Shown: piece by piece, positions 1 to 12,832 of the stretch
Layout of the letters: every line of letters starts with the position of its first letter
How positions within the stretch are numbered: position 1 is the stretch's first letter
Assembly (NCBI RefSeq): GCF_902726565.1
Contig: NZ_CACVAF010000003.1
Coordinates: 310,001 to 374,000, forward strand
DNA length: 64,000 nt
Reading direction: 5' to 3'
From: Yersinia vastinensis
GTDB taxonomy: Bacteria > Pseudomonadota > Gammaproteobacteria > Enterobacterales > Enterobacteriaceae
Notes under the pieces: generated by a model
Database searches by the model: none
The model's input: the letters and a program-made list of their open reading frames with translations, nothing else
What the model was told of the DNA's origin: nothing
Made by a program: the position numbers and the translations under genes

Positions 1-159
1 ACCGAAATGGATCATCAGCATGCGCGAACCATGACCAATAGCCCCCAGCAACGCACAATAACGTAGTGCGCGAACCGGCACATTAAATACCATCGCAAAA
101 CCCAATGCTGGAATGGCGGCCAACACCATATCCTGTAATAACGCCCAGAGTAAACTCAC
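1..159 (-). CDS. yjjB: YjjB, threonine/serine exporter family small subunit (partial, cut by left edge)
   Basis: Only the first 53 codons are present; the rest lies beyond base 1. The GTG start at 159-157 overlaps the TGA stop of yjjP (158-156), a GTGA junction typical of translational coupling. The visible part is a hydrophobic stretch (begins [12 protein letters not shown], then a membrane segment), as in the DUF3815/ThrE C-terminal half. In E. coli YjjP and YjjB work together as an inner-membrane exporter implicated in succinate efflux. The assignment rests on the short N-terminus plus the tight pairing with yjjP. Confidence 0.8.
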   Translation of the reverse strand, partial: MSLLWALLQDMVLAAIPALGFAMVFNVPVRALRYCALLGAIGHGSRMLMIHFG

Positions 160-956
160 GACCACCCCCGCAATCCCCACAATGCCATGGCGAATACCAC
201 CCCAATGCAGGTTGATAAGGTTAATAAACTTGCCATTGCCCAACGGGCAAGACCGGTATTAACATGGCCTTTGAACATATCAGCAACCGCATTAATTAGC
301 GGGAATCCGGGCACCAACAGCAAGACGCTGGCGGCCATCGCGACACTCGATGCTTCATGGAAAAACGGTAAGCGCATCAATAAACCAGATGTTGAGGTCG
401 CCACAAAAGCCGTGATACAAAAATTAATCAACGGATTCATATGGCGGGCAGTCAAACTTTGGCGCACAAACATTGCCAACCCACTGGCTAAAAAGCTGAT
501 GGAAAAGGCATCCCAACCACCGCCGTTTAATTTACTGAAGCAACCACATGACAGAGCAACCATCACTACAACCAAGGCTCGCGGATAACGCAGCGGTTTA
601 ATATTCTCAAAACGCCTATCCACATCCTTGGCATCCAGTAAGTGGTGTTCAACTAAAATGACGATATGTTGAACCTCCGTCACTACCTGCATATTGATGC
701 CACGATCCGTATTTTTGCGCGTCGATGTCAGGCAATTCCCTTGGCTAATGGTGGTTAATACCACGGCGTTAGCCGAGATAGAACTCTCAACACTATCCAT
801 TCCAAGTGCCATACCAAGCCGGGCAGATAACTGCTCTACCAGCATACTTTCGGCCCCATGTTGCAGCAGTAACAGGGCACATTTAATACACAATCGAGTA
901 ATTTCCCGTTGCTGTTGATGTGGTTCCTCACTGTTTATTACATTCGCCTGGCTCAT
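156..956 (-). CDS. yjjP: YjjP, threonine/serine exporter (ThrE) family membrane protein
   Basis: 266 residues. The N-terminal ~120 residues are soluble ([15 protein letters not shown] region), followed by several hydrophobic segments from about residue 130 to the end, the layout of the ThrE N-terminal family. Family knowledge: YjjP forms an exporter with YjjB, which follows with overlapping stop and start codons. In E. coli the pair sits beside dnaT/dnaC at about 99 min; here it lies near carB, so the left junction differs from the E. coli map. The start is the first ATG; the gene is divergent from the LysE-type exporter at 1115 with about 160 bp between them. Confidence 0.88.
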   Translation of the reverse strand: MSQANVINSEEPHQQQREITRLCIKCALLLLQHGAESMLVEQLSARLGMALGMDSVESSISANAVVLTTISQGNCLTSTRKNTDRGINMQVVTEVQHIVILVEHHLLDAKDVDRRFENIKPLRYPRALVVVMVALSCGCFSKLNGGGWDAFSISFLASGLAMFVRQSLTARHMNPLINFCITAFVATSTSGLLMRLPFFHEASSVAMAASVLLLVPGFPLINAVADMFKGHVNTGLARWAMASLLTLSTCIGVVFAMALWGLRGWS

Positions 957-1114
957 ATTCGTGCATCACTATCCGTCAAAAGAGTAAAAGATAAAGGCTT
1001 AATCCCATCACTGCTGACAACAAAACCACCACCGATAATCAATAACAATAATGCACAGGACACCAAGTGGCGTTATTATCGCCATAACGCACCGTTTCTT
1101 ACTCGGTAATATCT

Positions 1115-1729
1115 ATGCTTGAAACCTCTATATTCGTCGCGACCATTGCTACATTGGGAATGATCTCCCCCGGCCCCGATTTTTTTCTGGTCATTAAAAA
1201 TGCCGCCCGCTATCGCCGCCCTGCCGCCATGATGACGGCCCTCGGTGTCATTTTGGGTGTCGCGACACATATGTCTTACTGCGTGGCTGGGCTGGCAGTG
1301 GTTATCACCACCACCCCGTGGCTATTCAACTTTCTGAAATATGCCGGAGCTTGCTACTTGATCTGGATTGGTATCCAGGCATTGCTGTCACGCGGAGAAA
1401 GTAAGCTGAGTCTGGATAACGCGGCACAGTCTCCCATCACGTTGAAAGCCGCATTTTTACAGGGATACCTTTGCAACTTATTGAATCCCAAAGCGACTCT
1501 TTTCTTCCTCGCCGTCTTTACGCAAATATTACAGATTAACTCCGGCGTGGGTGAAAAACTGTGGTACGCCTCAATCATCTGGGTACTGGCCGTTATCTGG
1601 TGGCCTTTACTGGTGATTCTGATTCAAAGTGCGCCCGTACGTCGTGGTTTGGCGAAGGCACAAAAAGTTGTCGATAAACTTTTGGGCGGCCTGTTGATTG
1701 GCCTGGGAATCAAAGTCGCTTTAAGCTAG
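1115..1729 (+). CDS. LysE/RhtB family amino-acid exporter
   Basis: 204 residues, the usual size of the LysE/RhtB superfamily. Near the N-terminus it carries the family signature SPGPDFFLV (about residues 20-28), followed by six hydrophobic segments. The signature resembles RhtC-type threonine exporters, but substrate cannot be told from sequence. The protein would act in the inner membrane as a proton-driven efflux carrier. The gene is divergent from yjjP and convergent with carB; no partner gene or regulator lies next to it. Function at family level is secure; the substrate is unknown. Confidence 0.85.
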   Translation: MLETSIFVATIATLGMISPGPDFFLVIKNAARYRRPAAMMTALGVILGVATHMSYCVAGLAVVITTTPWLFNFLKYAGACYLIWIGIQALLSRGESKLSLDNAAQSPITLKAAFLQGYLCNLLNPKATLFFLAVFTQILQINSGVGEKLWYASIIWVLAVIWWPLLVILIQSAPVRRGLAKAQKVVDKLLGGLLIGLGIKVALS

Positions 1730-1806
1730 TCGCATCGGCCTTTGATTCGCTAGTTATTAAGTACTATCCACAATCCAATGAGCGGTAACATTGGTAAAGA
1801 TCAATG

Positions 1807-1836
1807 TTGTTTATGAACAATATTATTGTTTATGAA
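1807..1836. repeat. 11-bp direct repeat between the LysE-type gene and carB
   Basis: The word ttgtttatgaa occurs at 1807-1817 and 1826-1836, a 19-bp period, in AT-rich convergent intergenic DNA. No function is evident; it may be chance. Confidence 0.4.
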
Positions 1837-1885
1837 AAATACTGTTTTTATGGTTAAAAGCCGTAATTCTTTAAATAGTGAGCAT

Positions 1886-1912
1886 AAAAAAGGGCGATGT
1901 CTCCATCGCCCT
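1886..1912 (-). terminator. Rho-independent terminator of carAB
   Basis: A perfect 9-bp stem (agggcgatg / catcgccct) with a 4-base loop is followed on the minus strand by a T run. It lies 26 bp past the carB stop. Confidence 0.88.
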
Positions 1913-1937
1913 CTTATTTACTGGATTGTCACCCGTA

Positions 1938-4900
1938 TTAACCTTTCATATTCTTAATCTTGGCGTGCATTTCCTGCACTGAAATAACTTGTTCAGTTGG
2001 ATCTGCATTCAGTGCCATGGCTGTGGCAAAACCACCATTCAGGGTTGTGTCGTAATGCACCTTATATTGCAAAGCACTGCGGCGGATTAATTTGGAGTCT
2101 TCAATCGCTTGACGCCCCGCAGTAGTATTCACGATATATGTGTATTCGCCATTCTTGATGCGGTCCTGAATGTGTGGACGCCCTTCATGCACCTTGTTGA
2201 CCAAGCGTGGATTAATGCCTGCCTCGCCCAACACCACCGCAGTGCCGTGAGTTGCATCCAATTCAAAGCCCTGTTTAAGCAGTTTTGCCGCCAAATCAAC
2301 CACACGATGTTTGTCACCCTCGCGTACCGATAACAGCGCACGACCGCTCTTTTTCATACCAGACTGGCTGCCCAACATGGCTTTAGAAAATGCTTCAGCG
2401 AAGGTACGGCCAACCCCCATCACTTCACCAGTGGAGCGCATCTCTGGCCCTAAAATTGGGTCAACACCTGGGAATTTATTGAACGGCAGCACCACTTCTT
2501 TCACTGAGTAGTAAGGTGGAATAATTTCTTCCAGAATACCTTGCTCTGCCAAACTCTGCCCCACCATCACGCGGGCTGCAATTTTGGCCAGCGGCATACC
2601 GGTTGCTTTAGAAACGAAAGGTACTGTACGGGCCGCTCGCGGGTTAACTTCAATCAGATAGACTTCGTTATTCTTCACCGCAAACTGCACGTTCATCAGA
2701 CCACGAACACAAAGCTCAAAGGCCAGTTTTTCTACTTGCTGGCGCATAACATCCTGAATTTCCTTGCTCAGGGTGTAAGCAGGTAATGAACAGGCAGAGT
2801 CACCTGAGTGAACCCCAGCTTGCTCGATATGCTCCATAATGCCGCCGATTAATACGCGCTCACCGTCGCAAATAGCATCCACATCCACTTCAACCGCATC
2901 ATCAAGGAAGCGGTCTAGCAATACAGGTGCATCATTCGACACGCTGACTGCATTTTGGAAGTAACGGCGCAGGTCAGTTTCGTCATACACGATTTCCATC
3001 GCGCGGCCACCCAACACATAAGATGGACGAACCACCAGCGGATAGCCCAGACCGGTAGCCTTCTCAACGGCCTGTTCAATGGTCGCAACAGTGGCATTAG
3101 CCGGTTGCTTCAAGCCCAGACGGTTCACTGCCTGTTGGAAACGTTCACGGTCTTCAGCACGGTCAATAGCATCTGGACTGGTGCCAATCACAGGGACACC
3201 TGCAGCTTCCAGTTCGCGGGCCAGTTTCAATGGTGTCTGACCACCGTACTGCACAATCACGCCGGTCGGTTTTTCGATGCGAACGATTTCCAGTACATCT
3301 TCCAACGTGACAGACTCAAAGTAGAGACGATCCGAGGTATCGTAGTCAGTGGAGACAGTTTCTGGGTTGCAGTTCACCATGATGGTTTCATAACCATCTT
3401 CGCGCAGAGCCAGTGACGCATGTACACAGCAATAGTCAAATTCAATGCCCTGACCAATACGGTTCGGGCCACCTCCCAGCACCATCACTTTCGGGCGATC
3501 GCTGGTTGGATTGGATTCACACTCTTCCTCATAGGTCGAGTACATGTAGGCAGTATCGGTAGAGAATTCTGCCGCACAGGTATCTACACGCTTATAAACT
3601 GGGTGCAAACCATATTTGTAACGCAGTTTGCGCACTTCACTTTCAGCCACACCGACCAATTTCGCCAGACGCGCATCAGCAAAACCTTTGCGTTTCAACT
3701 GGCGCATAAACTCAGCGGTCAGGCCATTGATGCCGTACTCTGCCACATTCTCTTCCAGACGAACCAGCTCTTCAATCTGCACCAAGAACCAGCGGTCAAT
3801 ATTGGTCAGGTTGAAGACACCATCAACAGACATCCCTGCGCGGAATGCATCGGCGATATACCAGATACGATCAGCACCCGCTTCTTTCAATTCGCGGCGA
3901 ATTTTAGTCAACGCTTCAGGGTCATCAAGACTGACTTTAGGGTCAAAACCTGTTGCCCCCACTTCCAGGCCGCGCAATGCTTTTTGCAGTGACTCCTGCT
4001 GAGTGCGGCCAATCGCCATCACTTCACCGACAGATTTCATCTGTGTGGTCAGGCGGTCATTCGCGCCGGCAAACTTTTCGAAGTTAAAGCGCGGGATTTT
4101 GGTCACAACATAGTCAATGGATGGCTCGAAGGATGCCGGAGTACGACCACCAGTGATGTCATTCATTAACTCATCAAGCGTATAACCCACGGCCAGCTTG
4201 GCGGCAATCTTGGCGATGGGGAAGCCTGTAGCTTTAGACGCCAGCGCGGAAGAACGGGATACACGCGGGTTCATTTCAATAACGATCAAACGGCCATTCT
4301 TCGGGTTAACCGAGAACTGCACGTTAGAGCCGCCAGTTTCTACACCGATTTCACGCAGCACTGCCATCGAGGCATTACGCATGATTTGATATTCTTTATC
4401 CGTCAGCGTCTGAGCTGGGGCTACCGTGATGGAATCACCGGTATGAATACCCATGGCATCAAAGTTTTCGATGGAGCAAACAATAATGCAGTTGTCGTTT
4501 TTATCACGGACAACTTCCATTTCGTACTCTTTCCAACCAATCAGTGACTCATCAATCAGCAACTCTTTGGTTGGCGATAAATCCAGACCGCGCTCACAAA
4601 TTTCTTCAAACTCTTCGCGGTTATACGCAATACCACCGCCGGTGCCACCCATAGTAAAGGAAGGGCGGATAATACATGGGAAGCCAACATCAGCCGCCAC
4701 GGCTAGTGCTTCTTCCATATTATGCGCAATACCTGAGCGGGCAGTATCCAGACCAATCTTCTTCATCGCGATATCAAAGCGACGGCGGTCTTCTGCTTTA
4801 TCAATAGCATCGGCGGTTGCACCAATCATGGTGACACCAAATTCAGCCAGAACACCTTGGCGTTCTAGTTCTAACGCGCAGTTCAGTGCGGTTTGGCCGC

Positions 4901-5171
4901 CCATGGTTGGCAACACGGCATCCGGGCGCTCTTTTTCAATGATTTTGCGCACCACTTCCCAGTGAATCGGCTCAATGTAGGTTGCATCGGCCATCTCTGG
5001 ATCGGTCATGATAGTTGCAGGATTAGAGTTCACCAGAATGACGCGGTAGCCCTCTTCGCGCAGAGCCTTACAAGCCTGAGCGCCGGAGTAATCAAACTCA
5101 CAAGCCTGGCCGATAACGATGGGGCCAGCGCCCAGAATCAGGATGCTTTTTATATCGGTACGTTTTGGCAT
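1938..5171 (-). CDS. carB: Carbamoyl phosphate synthase large subunit
   Basis: 1077 residues (E. coli CarB 1073). It makes carbamoyl phosphate from ammonia passed on by CarA, bicarbonate and two ATP, feeding both arginine and pyrimidine synthesis in the cytosol. The two homologous ATP-grasp halves are visible: the N-terminal half begins with [17 protein letters not shown] near residue 14, and the second half with [15 protein letters not shown] near residue 560. The last ~140 residues form the MGS-like allosteric domain that binds UMP/IMP/ornithine in E. coli. The gene follows carA by 15 bp in one operon and ends before a strong terminator. All long open frames inside it on the other strand are shadows. 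Confidence 0.98.
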   Translation of the reverse strand: MPKRTDIKSILILGAGPIVIGQACEFDYSGAQACKALREEGYRVILVNSNPATIMTDPEMADATYIEPIHWEVVRKIIEKERPDAVLPTMGGQTALNCALELERQGVLAEFGVTMIGATADAIDKAEDRRRFDIAMKKIGLDTARSGIAHNMEEALAVAADVGFPCIIRPSFTMGGTGGGIAYNREEFEEICERGLDLSPTKELLIDESLIGWKEYEMEVVRDKNDNCIIVCSIENFDAMGIHTGDSITVAPAQTLTDKEYQIMRNASMAVLREIGVETGGSNVQFSVNPKNGRLIVIEMNPRVSRSSALASKATGFPIAKIAAKLAVGYTLDELMNDITGGRTPASFEPSIDYVVTKIPRFNFEKFAGANDRLTTQMKSVGEVMAIGRTQQESLQKALRGLEVGATGFDPKVSLDDPEALTKIRRELKEAGADRIWYIADAFRAGMSVDGVFNLTNIDRWFLVQIEELVRLEENVAEYGINGLTAEFMRQLKRKGFADARLAKLVGVAESEVRKLRYKYGLHPVYKRVDTCAAEFSTDTAYMYSTYEEECESNPTSDRPKVMVLGGGPNRIGQGIEFDYCCVHASLALREDGYETIMVNCNPETVSTDYDTSDRLYFESVTLEDVLEIVRIEKPTGVIVQYGGQTPLKLARELEAAGVPVIGTSPDAIDRAEDRERFQQAVNRLGLKQPANATVATIEQAVEKATGLGYPLVVRPSYVLGGRAMEIVYDETDLRRYFQNAVSVSNDAPVLLDRFLDDAVEVDVDAICDGERVLIGGIMEHIEQAGVHSGDSACSLPAYTLSKEIQDVMRQQVEKLAFELCVRGLMNVQFAVKNNEVYLIEVNPRAARTVPFVSKATGMPLAKIAARVMVGQSLAEQGILEEIIPPYYSVKEVVLPFNKFPGVDPILGPEMRSTGEVMGVGRTFAEAFSKAMLGSQSGMKKSGRALLSVREGDKHRVVDLAAKLLKQGFELDATHGTAVVLGEAGINPRLVNKVHEGRPHIQDRIKNGEYTYIVNTTAGRQAIEDSKLIRRSALQYKVHYDTTLNGGFATAMALNADPTEQVISVQEMHAKIKNMKG

Positions 5172-5186
5172 GGTCTTAGCTCCTGA

Positions 5187-6350
5187 TTACTTGCTATTAG
5201 TGCTTGCTGATGATGCGCGATAGGCTTCAATCAGTTCGATAAAGTGATTAAACAACGGAGCGGCATCATGCGGCCCAGGGCTAGCTTCAGGATGTCCCTG
5301 GAAGCTGAACGCTGCTTTATCAGTGCGGTGAATCCCTTGCAGGGAACCATCGAATAGGGAGACGTGTGTGGTGCGCAAATTGGGCGGTAATGTCGTCTCA
5401 TCAACAGCGAAACCGTGGTTCTGTGCGGTGATCATCACACAGTTTGCATCCAAATCCTTCACTGGATGGTTACCACCGTGATGACCGAATTTCATTTTTA
5501 CCGTTTTCGCGCCGCTCGCCAGAGCCAACAACTGGTGGCCTAAGCAAATACCAAACACCGGGATATCTGTTTCTAAGAAACGCTTAATCGCTGCGATAGC
5601 ATAATCGCATGGCTCTGGGTCCCCGGGGCCGTTTGATAAGAAGATGCCATCTGGATTCAATTTCAGCACGTCTTCAGCTGGCGTTTGTGCCGGAACAACC
5701 GTCAAGCGGCAACCGCGATCCACCAGCATGCGCAAGATATTACGTTTCACACCATAGTCGTATGCCACGACGTGGAATGGCAACTCTTCAGCTTGCTTCG
5801 CCGCCGGTAAATCACCTTCTAGCGTCCAGCTACCTTGCAGCCAGTGATAAACTTCTTTGGTGGTCACTTCTTTCGCCAGATCCATCCCCTTCAAACCAGG
5901 GAACGCTTTTGCTTTTTCCAGCGCCAAAGCGGCATCAGATAAGTCACCCACAATAATGCAGCCGTTTTGTGCGCCTTTCTCACGCAGCAACCGAGTCAGC
6001 TTACGGGTATCGATATCTGCAATCGCCACAATATTGTGGCGTTTGAGATATTCGGATAAGCCTTCTTCATTACGGTAATTGCTAGCAATCAATGGTAGGT
6101 CACGAATAACAAGACCTTGGGCGTGTACTGCGGAGGATTCTTCATCGGAGGCATTAGTGCCGACATTGCCGATATGGGGATAAGTAAGAGTGACGATCTG
6201 GCGGGAGTAGGAAGGATCAGTGAGGATTTCTTGATAACCGGTCATCGACGTATTGAAGACCACTTCCCCCACTGCCGTACCCTCTGCCCCGATGGCCCGA
6301 CCGTGAAATTGGGTTCCGTCTTCGAGAACCAATAGCGCTGACTTAATCAA
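5187..6350 (-). CDS. carA: Carbamoyl phosphate synthase small (glutaminase) subunit, TTG start
   Basis: 387 residues from a TTG start at 6350-6348. This start is chosen because GGAGGG lies just upstream and the protein then begins [18 protein letters not shown] after the initiator, matching E. coli CarA, which also uses UUG. A longer GTG-started frame reaches 6377 but adds only nine unconserved residues. CarA hydrolyses glutamine and channels ammonia to CarB. The class I amidotransferase triad is visible: the nucleophile Cys in GICLGHQ and His/Glu in FQGHPE. An ArgR box lies 32-49 bp upstream of the start, consistent with arginine repression of the operon. Confidence 0.97.
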   Translation of the reverse strand: MIKSALLVLEDGTQFHGRAIGAEGTAVGEVVFNTSMTGYQEILTDPSYSRQIVTLTYPHIGNVGTNASDEESSAVHAQGLVIRDLPLIASNYRNEEGLSEYLKRHNIVAIADIDTRKLTRLLREKGAQNGCIIVGDLSDAALALEKAKAFPGLKGMDLAKEVTTKEVYHWLQGSWTLEGDLPAAKQAEELPFHVVAYDYGVKRNILRMLVDRGCRLTVVPAQTPAEDVLKLNPDGIFLSNGPGDPEPCDYAIAAIKRFLETDIPVFGICLGHQLLALASGAKTVKMKFGHHGGNHPVKDLDANCVMITAQNHGFAVDETTLPPNLRTTHVSLFDGSLQGIHRTDKAAFSFQGHPEASPGPHDAAPLFNHFIELIEAYRASSASTNSK

Positions 6351-6381
6351 AACACCCTCCAAGGAATAAACAGTCACATTA

Positions 6382-6399
6382 TTTGCATATTAATTCATA
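6382..6399 (-). promoter_or_regulatory. ArgR operator (ARG box) upstream of carA
   Basis: The 18-mer tttgcatattaattcata matches the ARG box consensus TNTGAATWWWWATTCANW at all but one defined position. E. coli carAB has two adjacent ARG boxes at its downstream promoter. A second, much weaker candidate follows at about 6402-6420. The rest of the gap up to 6742 shows no gene; it should hold the upstream pyrimidine-controlled promoter, which I could not place. Confidence 0.75.
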
Positions 6400-6742
6400 T
6401 CTAGCGATCTAAATCAATGCAAAAACCGCCCTCAAAGCTAATTTTTGGCAAATTGGGCGCATTTTAATGATGAGTGACGCTCTTGTCTAGCCAAAGTGCC
6501 ATTTTTTCTCTGTTTTTTGCGCTTCTCATTAAAATGAGTCGATTATAGCGGCAAAAACACAAGCTAACTTAACATAGTAAACGGTTGCGAGGTGGAGTGG
6601 CTGCAAAATATCATTCTAAAGAGAGGAAAGTGAGCGTAAGTGCTGAACAAGAAGGACAAACAGTAGAAAATAGAGATTAGACATATAAAAGTAAGCATTT
6701 GATACAGAAAATGATACATAGATTATATTTTTAATAGAAATA

Positions 6743-6766
6743 AAAAAGGACGATAAAATATCGCCC
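6743..6766 (-). terminator. Rho-independent terminator of dapB
   Basis: On the minus strand an imperfect stem GGCGATA / TATCGTCC is followed by a run of six T residues, about 55 bp past the dapB stop. Confidence 0.7.
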
Positions 6767-6820
6767 TGTTATCAAACAATTATGATAAAACAACCACATC
6801 ACTGGCTGTGCTTTACACCT

Positions 6821-7984
<1,164 letters not shown>

Positions 7985-8012
7985 TAAAAAAAGCAGCCAC
8001 TAAGGGCTGCTT
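7985..8012 (-). terminator. Rho-independent terminator of the ileS-lspA-fkpB-ispH operon
   Basis: A perfect 8-bp stem (aagcagcc / ggctgctt) with a 6-base loop and a minus-strand T run lies about 43 bp beyond the ispH stop. Confidence 0.88.
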
Positions 8013-8054
8013 GATAGACAGTAACAAATACTTGTCAGAGAGAATAAACATCAA

Positions 8055-9008
8055 TCAATCGATCTGTTTAACCTCAACGCGTAATTCTTTAGGTACTTCA
8101 AAAACGATATTTTCTTCACGGCCGCGCAGTTCAACTGACCCGCTTGCGCCGAAGGCTTGCAAGCGTGCAATAACTTGCTGCACCAGAATATCAGGAGCTG
8201 ATGCACCTGCAGTCACACCAATGCATGTTGCACCCTGCAACCAAGACTCTTTAATATCATCGGCAGAATCAATTAGATAAGCTGCTTTACCCATACGCTG
8301 TGCTAACTCGGCCAAGCGGTTAGAGTTAGATGAGTTTTTCGAGCCGACCACCAAAACCACATCCGCATCATTCGCCAAATTCCGCACGGCTTCCTGCCGA
8401 TTGGTGGTGGCGTAGCAGATATCATCTTTACGTGGACCGATTATTTTCGGAAAACGCTGCTGTAAGGCATCAATGACAGCAGAGGTATCATCAACTGACA
8501 ATGTTGTCTGAGTCATAAAGCAGAGATTATTCTCGTCTTTAACCTTCAGTTTCCAAACATCATCCGGAGACTCAACCAAATACATTCCCCCTTTCGGGTT
8601 GCTGTATTGCCCCATAGTACCTTCCACTTCAGGATGACCAGCATGGCCAATCAAGATAGCTTCTTTCCCTTTGCGGCTAGCGCGCGCGACTTCCATATGA
8701 ACTTTTGTCACCAATGGGCAGGTGGCATCAAACAACATGGTTAAATCACGCGCTCGAGCCTCTGCCCGAACCGCTTGCGACACACCATGGGCCGAGAAAA
8801 TCAGAATGGAGCCATCTGGCACCTCTGCGATATCCTCGATAAAGATAGCGCCGCGCTCACGCAAGCTATCCACCACATAACGGTTGTGCACCACTTCATG
8901 ACGTACATAAATTGGCGCGCCATACATTTCTATCGCGCGCTCAACAATACTGATAGCCCGATCAACTCCGGCACAAAAGCCGCGTGGATTAGCCAGCAAT
9001 ATCTGCAT
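8055..9008 (-). CDS. ispH: 4-Hydroxy-3-methylbut-2-enyl diphosphate reductase
   Basis: 317 residues from the ATG at 9008. This start is chosen because the protein then begins [18 protein letters not shown] like E. coli IspH; the open frame extends further only through fkpB sequence. It is the last enzyme of the MEP isoprenoid pathway, making IPP and DMAPP. The three cysteines that hold the iron-sulfur cluster are visible, in GFCAGV (residue 12), DATCPLV and [10 protein letters not shown]. Its first 20 bases overlap the end of fkpB, so it is the distal gene of a coupled ribF-ileS-lspA-fkpB-ispH group. Confidence 0.97.
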   Translation of the reverse strand: MQILLANPRGFCAGVDRAISIVERAIEMYGAPIYVRHEVVHNRYVVDSLRERGAIFIEDIAEVPDGSILIFSAHGVSQAVRAEARARDLTMLFDATCPLVTKVHMEVARASRKGKEAILIGHAGHPEVEGTMGQYSNPKGGMYLVESPDDVWKLKVKDENNLCFMTQTTLSVDDTSAVIDALQQRFPKIIGPRKDDICYATTNRQEAVRNLANDADVVLVVGSKNSSNSNRLAELAQRMGKAAYLIDSADDIKESWLQGATCIGVTAGASAPDILVQQVIARLQAFGASGSVELRGREENIVFEVPKELRVEVKQID

Positions 9009-9483
9009 GGACAGCCTCCTGTTGGGGGTCAATCTCCAGCACTTCAATTTCAAAGCTGATGACATGCCCGGCCAACGGGTGATTAAAATCAACAGTAATG
9101 GACTCATCTGCGACCTCCCGCACAACGCCTGGCATTTCACTGCCATCACGGGAGGTAAACAGCATGATGGTTCCGGCATCTGGTACACCGGTTTGTGCAA
9201 AATCACGTTGAGTAAAGTACTGAATCAAATCCGGACTTTCCAAACCAAAGGCATCTTCAGGTTGCAAGGTAAAAGCGTGCTTATCGCCCACATTTAAACC
9301 CATCAACTGCTGTTCCAGCGCATCGGAAAGACTGTTATCGCCTAAGCGAAACAACGCAGGCTTTCCGTGAATATGAGTGGATTCTGCCGTTGAGCCATCT
9401 TCCAGCTTCAGAGTGAAATGCACTAATACGGCGCTCCCCTCTTGTACTTGATGGCTTTGTTCCTGCTCGGACATATCACTCAC
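8989..9483 (-). CDS. fkpB: FKBP-type peptidyl-prolyl isomerase FkpB (SlpA)
   Basis: 164 residues against about 149 in E. coli; the extra length is a slightly longer N-terminus (MSDMSEQEQ) and a C-terminal tail that overlaps ispH by 20 bp. SlyD-like FKBP core: [19 protein letters not shown] near the start, then ALFRLGD, and DFNHPLAGH near residue 135, a motif typical of SlyD/SlpA. It is a cytosolic prolyl isomerase/chaperone. The ATG at 9483 overlaps the end of lspA by 8 bp; a second in-frame ATG at 9474 is an alternative start. Confidence 0.93.
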   Translation of the reverse strand: MSDMSEQEQSHQVQEGSAVLVHFTLKLEDGSTAESTHIHGKPALFRLGDNSLSDALEQQLMGLNVGDKHAFTLQPEDAFGLESPDLIQYFTQRDFAQTGVPDAGTIMLFTSRDGSEMPGVVREVADESITVDFNHPLAGHVISFEIEVLEIDPQQEAVHADIAG

Positions 9484-9985
9484 CTTTATTCATGGCCGTT
9501 TTTTCAGCCGGACTTAAAAAGCCTTCAAATATCACCAACGCAGCACCGATACAAATAGCTGTATCGGCGATGTTGAATGTTGGGAAGTGCCAGTTATTGA
9601 CGTGAAAATCGATAAAGTCGATTACCGCACCATGCACCATACGATCAAATAAGTTACCTAATGCGCCACCGATAATCAGCGCATAAGCGCAATTGAGCAG
9701 GCGTTGTTTGGCGGTAGAACGATACATCAGCACCATCAATATGACTGAAATACCGATCGCTATCCCCGCAAAGAACCAACGCTGCCAACCGCTTTTATCC
9801 GCAAGGAAGCTAAATGCTGCACCAAAATTCTGGGCATAGGTCAGGTTGAAAAAAGGAATCAGCGGCACAGATTCATACAGAGCAAAGTGGGTCATGACCC
9901 ACTGTTTGCTACCGAGATCCAAAATCACCACCAGTACAGCCAGCCATAACCAGCGCAATCCGGTCGAACAAATAGGTTTACTCAT
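9476..9985 (-). CDS. lspA: Lipoprotein signal peptidase (signal peptidase II)
   Basis: 169 residues with four hydrophobic segments. It is an inner-membrane aspartyl protease that cleaves prolipoproteins ahead of the lipid-modified cysteine. The two conserved regions holding the catalytic aspartates are visible: [10 protein letters not shown] and VIDFIDFH, followed by FNIADTAI near residue 138. Its start codon overlaps the ileS stop by one base (TGATG), the usual ileS-lspA junction in enterics. Confidence 0.97.
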   Translation of the reverse strand: MSKPICSTGLRWLWLAVLVVILDLGSKQWVMTHFALYESVPLIPFFNLTYAQNFGAAFSFLADKSGWQRWFFAGIAIGISVILMVLMYRSTAKQRLLNCAYALIIGGALGNLFDRMVHGAVIDFIDFHVNNWHFPTFNIADTAICIGAALVIFEGFLSPAEKTAMNKGE

Positions 9986-12801
9986 CAGGCGTACTTACGC
10001 TCTTCACCGTCTCCGGCAACGTTAGTGACACAGCGGCCGCACAGCTCTGCATGAACCGCATCCAAACCAATGTCTTGCGTGTAATGCCAGCAACGCGGGC
10101 ACTTCTCACCATCGGCTTTATTAAAGGTAATTTTCAGCCCAGCAATTAATTCACTTTGCTGCGCATCGTCACCCGCGTCGGCATAGTCTGCAACTTTAGC
10201 GCCGGAAGTCAGCAACACAAAACGCAATTCATCTTGTAAGCTGTTCAGGCGCTCGGCCAGTTCAGGTGTGGCAAACAAGGTTACTGCTGCTTCCAGCGAG
10301 CCACCAATACGTTTGTCGCTGCGCGCCTGTTCTAGCACCTTGTTCACTTCGCCACGCACTTTTAACAGCTCGGCCCAGAAAGTATCGTTCATGCTTTCAT
10401 CGCCTGCCAACCCAAACAGCCCCTCATACCATTCTTCAGTAAAGACATACTGAGGACGTTGACCTGGCAGTTGATTCCAGATTTCATCTGCGGTGAAGGA
10501 CATGATGGGTGCCATCCAGCGAACCAACGCTTCTGCGATATGGAATAAGGCGGTCTGGCAGCTACGACGGGCAACACTGTCGCCTTTCGCGGTGTACTGA
10601 CGGTCTTTGATAATATCGAGATAGAAAGAACCCATTTCTACAGAACAGAACTGCATCAGACGCTGCACAACCAAGTGGAAATCGTAATTTTCATACGCGG
10701 CCATAATCTCGGCCTGAGCCGCTTGCGCTCGCCCGACTGCCCAGCGGTCTACCACCACCATATCTTCCGGTTTCACCTGATGCTGTGCGGGATCGAATCC
10801 GTTAAGGTTCGCCAGCAAGAAGCGCGCAGTGTTACGGATACGGCGATAGGAATCAGCAGAGCGTTTCAAAATTTCATCAGAAACAGCAATTTCGCCAGTG
10901 TAGTCGGTTGATGCCACCCATAGGCGCAGGATGTCGCCACCCAGTTTATTCATTACATCTTGTGGGCTGATGGTGTTACCGATGGATTTGGACATTTTAC
11001 GCCCTTGACCATCAACGGTGAAACCATGCGTTAGCACCTGACGATAAGGTGCTTTACCTTTCATCGCCGTCGCAATCATCAATGACGACATAAACCAGCC
11101 GCGATGCTGGTCGGAACCCTCCAAATACATATCTGGAGAATGACCATTGAACTCAGGGCGCACATCCACTACTGAGGAATGGGTTGAGCCAGAGTCAAAC
11201 CAGACATCCAGTGTGTCAGGAACTTTGACGTAGTCAGCAGCATCCGCACCTAAGATCTCAGCAGGATCAAGATCCCACCACGCCTGAATACCATCTTGCT
11301 CTACGCGTTTGGCCACTTCTTCCATCAGCTCAGTGCTGCGTGGGTGAAGCACTTCCGTCTCTTTATGAACAAACAGAGACATCGGTACGCCCCAAGTACG
11401 CTGGCGTGAGATACACCAATCTGGGCGGTTTGCTACCATGGTCTCGATACGTGCCTGACCCCAGTCCGGGATCCATTGCACGCCTTTGATCTCTTCCAAA
11501 GACTGCTTACGCAACCCTTTTTGATCCATACTGATAAACCACTGTGGGGTCGCACGGAAAATGATTGGTGTCTTGTGGCGCCAGCAGCATGGATAGCTGT
11601 GGACCAGTTTTTCTACTTTCAGCAATGCGCCTTTTTCGCGCAACAGATCAACAATAACATCGTTAGCTTTAAAGACAAACAAGCCATCCAGCGTAGGGTA
11701 AGTTCCCGCCAAGTAGCAGCCGTTCGGCCCTACCGGGTTGGCAACTTCTAAACCGTATTTCTGGCCGATAACAAAGTCATCCGGGCCATGGCCTGGTGCA
11801 GTGTGAACCGCGCCAGTACCGGCATCCAGAGTCACATGGTCACCTAAAATCGCTGGCACATCAAAGCCCATAAACGGATGTGCAAAACGCAGCAGTTCAA
11901 GATCAGCACCTTTGCAGCTACCCAGAACAGTCCACTGGGCGATACCTGCACGCTTCATGACACTTTCAACCAAATCTGCGGCTAAAATCAGGCATTCACC
12001 TTCAATCTGCACCAATTGATAAATGTATTCAGCATTCAGTGAGATTGCACGGTTGGCAGGCAAGGTCCACGGGGTGGTGGTCCAGATAACCAGTGAAATC
12101 GGGCCGTTGACCTGAGTTACACCAAATTTTGCGCTCACGGTAGCTGTATCGACGGCATTAAAACGCACATCAATTGACGGAGATGTTTTATCGTAATATT
12201 CGACTTCTGCTTCAGCTAATGACGAACCACAGTCGGTACACCAGTGCACTGGCTTCGCGCCTTTATGCAGGTGACCGTTATCAATGATTTTGCTCAGTGC
12301 ACGAATGATATTGGCTTCAGTCTTGAAATCCATCGTCAGGTAAGGATGGTCCCAATCGCCCAGCACACCCAGACGGATAAAGTCTGCTTTCTGACCTTCA
12401 ACTTGTTCAGCCGCGTATTTCCGGCAGGCAGCACGGAACTCTGCAGCACTGACCTTCTCGCCCGGCTTACCAATTAACTGCTCAACTTTTAACTCGATCG
12501 GTAGACCGTGGCAGTCCCAACCTGGGATATAAGGTGAGTCGTAGCCAGCCATTCCTTTCGATTTAACAATAATATCTTTGAGAATTTTGTTAACAGAGTG
12601 ACCAATGTGAATGTTGCCGTTCGCATATGGAGGGCCGTCGTGCAAAATAAAGGTCTTTTTACCCTTCTTGGCCGTACGAATAATCCCGTACAGATCCTGC
12701 TCATACCAACGTTTCAGCATGTCAGGTTCACGCTTAGCCAGATCGCCGCGCATCGGGAACCCTGTTTCAGGCAAATTCAGGGTATTCTTGTAGTCACTCA
12801 T
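9985..12801 (-). CDS. ileS: Isoleucyl-tRNA synthetase
   Basis: 938 residues, as in E. coli. Class I synthetase that charges tRNA-Ile and edits valine. The HIGH motif appears in [16 protein letters not shown] (about residue 58), the KMSKS motif in [10 protein letters not shown] (about residue 602), and a C-terminal zinc site in CPRCWHYT ... CGRC. It lies 31 bp after ribF and overlaps lspA by one base, giving the conserved ribF-ileS-lspA operon. Confidence 0.98.
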   Translation of the reverse strand: MSDYKNTLNLPETGFPMRGDLAKREPDMLKRWYEQDLYGIIRTAKKGKKTFILHDGPPYANGNIHIGHSVNKILKDIIVKSKGMAGYDSPYIPGWDCHGLPIELKVEQLIGKPGEKVSAAEFRAACRKYAAEQVEGQKADFIRLGVLGDWDHPYLTMDFKTEANIIRALSKIIDNGHLHKGAKPVHWCTDCGSSLAEAEVEYYDKTSPSIDVRFNAVDTATVSAKFGVTQVNGPISLVIWTTTPWTLPANRAISLNAEYIYQLVQIEGECLILAADLVESVMKRAGIAQWTVLGSCKGADLELLRFAHPFMGFDVPAILGDHVTLDAGTGAVHTAPGHGPDDFVIGQKYGLEVANPVGPNGCYLAGTYPTLDGLFVFKANDVIVDLLREKGALLKVEKLVHSYPCCWRHKTPIIFRATPQWFISMDQKGLRKQSLEEIKGVQWIPDWGQARIETMVANRPDWCISRQRTWGVPMSLFVHKETEVLHPRSTELMEEVAKRVEQDGIQAWWDLDPAEILGADAADYVKVPDTLDVWFDSGSTHSSVVDVRPEFNGHSPDMYLEGSDQHRGWFMSSLMIATAMKGKAPYRQVLTHGFTVDGQGRKMSKSIGNTISPQDVMNKLGGDILRLWVASTDYTGEIAVSDEILKRSADSYRRIRNTARFLLANLNGFDPAQHQVKPEDMVVVDRWAVGRAQAAQAEIMAAYENYDFHLVVQRLMQFCSVEMGSFYLDIIKDRQYTAKGDSVARRSCQTALFHIAEALVRWMAPIMSFTADEIWNQLPGQRPQYVFTEEWYEGLFGLAGDESMNDTFWAELLKVRGEVNKVLEQARSDKRIGGSLEAAVTLFATPELAERLNSLQDELRFVLLTSGAKVADYADAGDDAQQSELIAGLKITFNKADGEKCPRCWHYTQDIGLDAVHAELCGRCVTNVAGDGEERKYA

Positions 12802-12832
12802 TAGATTCTCGGTTCCGTTTCGGCTAGAAATA

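Noticed and set aside
3420-3992. 190-codon plus-strand frame inside carB
   Set aside because: Shadow of a highly conserved gene; no start context or protein-like features of its own.
4453-4965. 170-codon plus-strand frame inside carB
   Set aside because: Shadow frame, Ser/Arg-rich low-complexity translation typical of antisense reading.
6402-6420. Second ARG box next to the one at 6382-6399
   Set aside because: Matches only about half of the defined consensus positions; not listed as a site.
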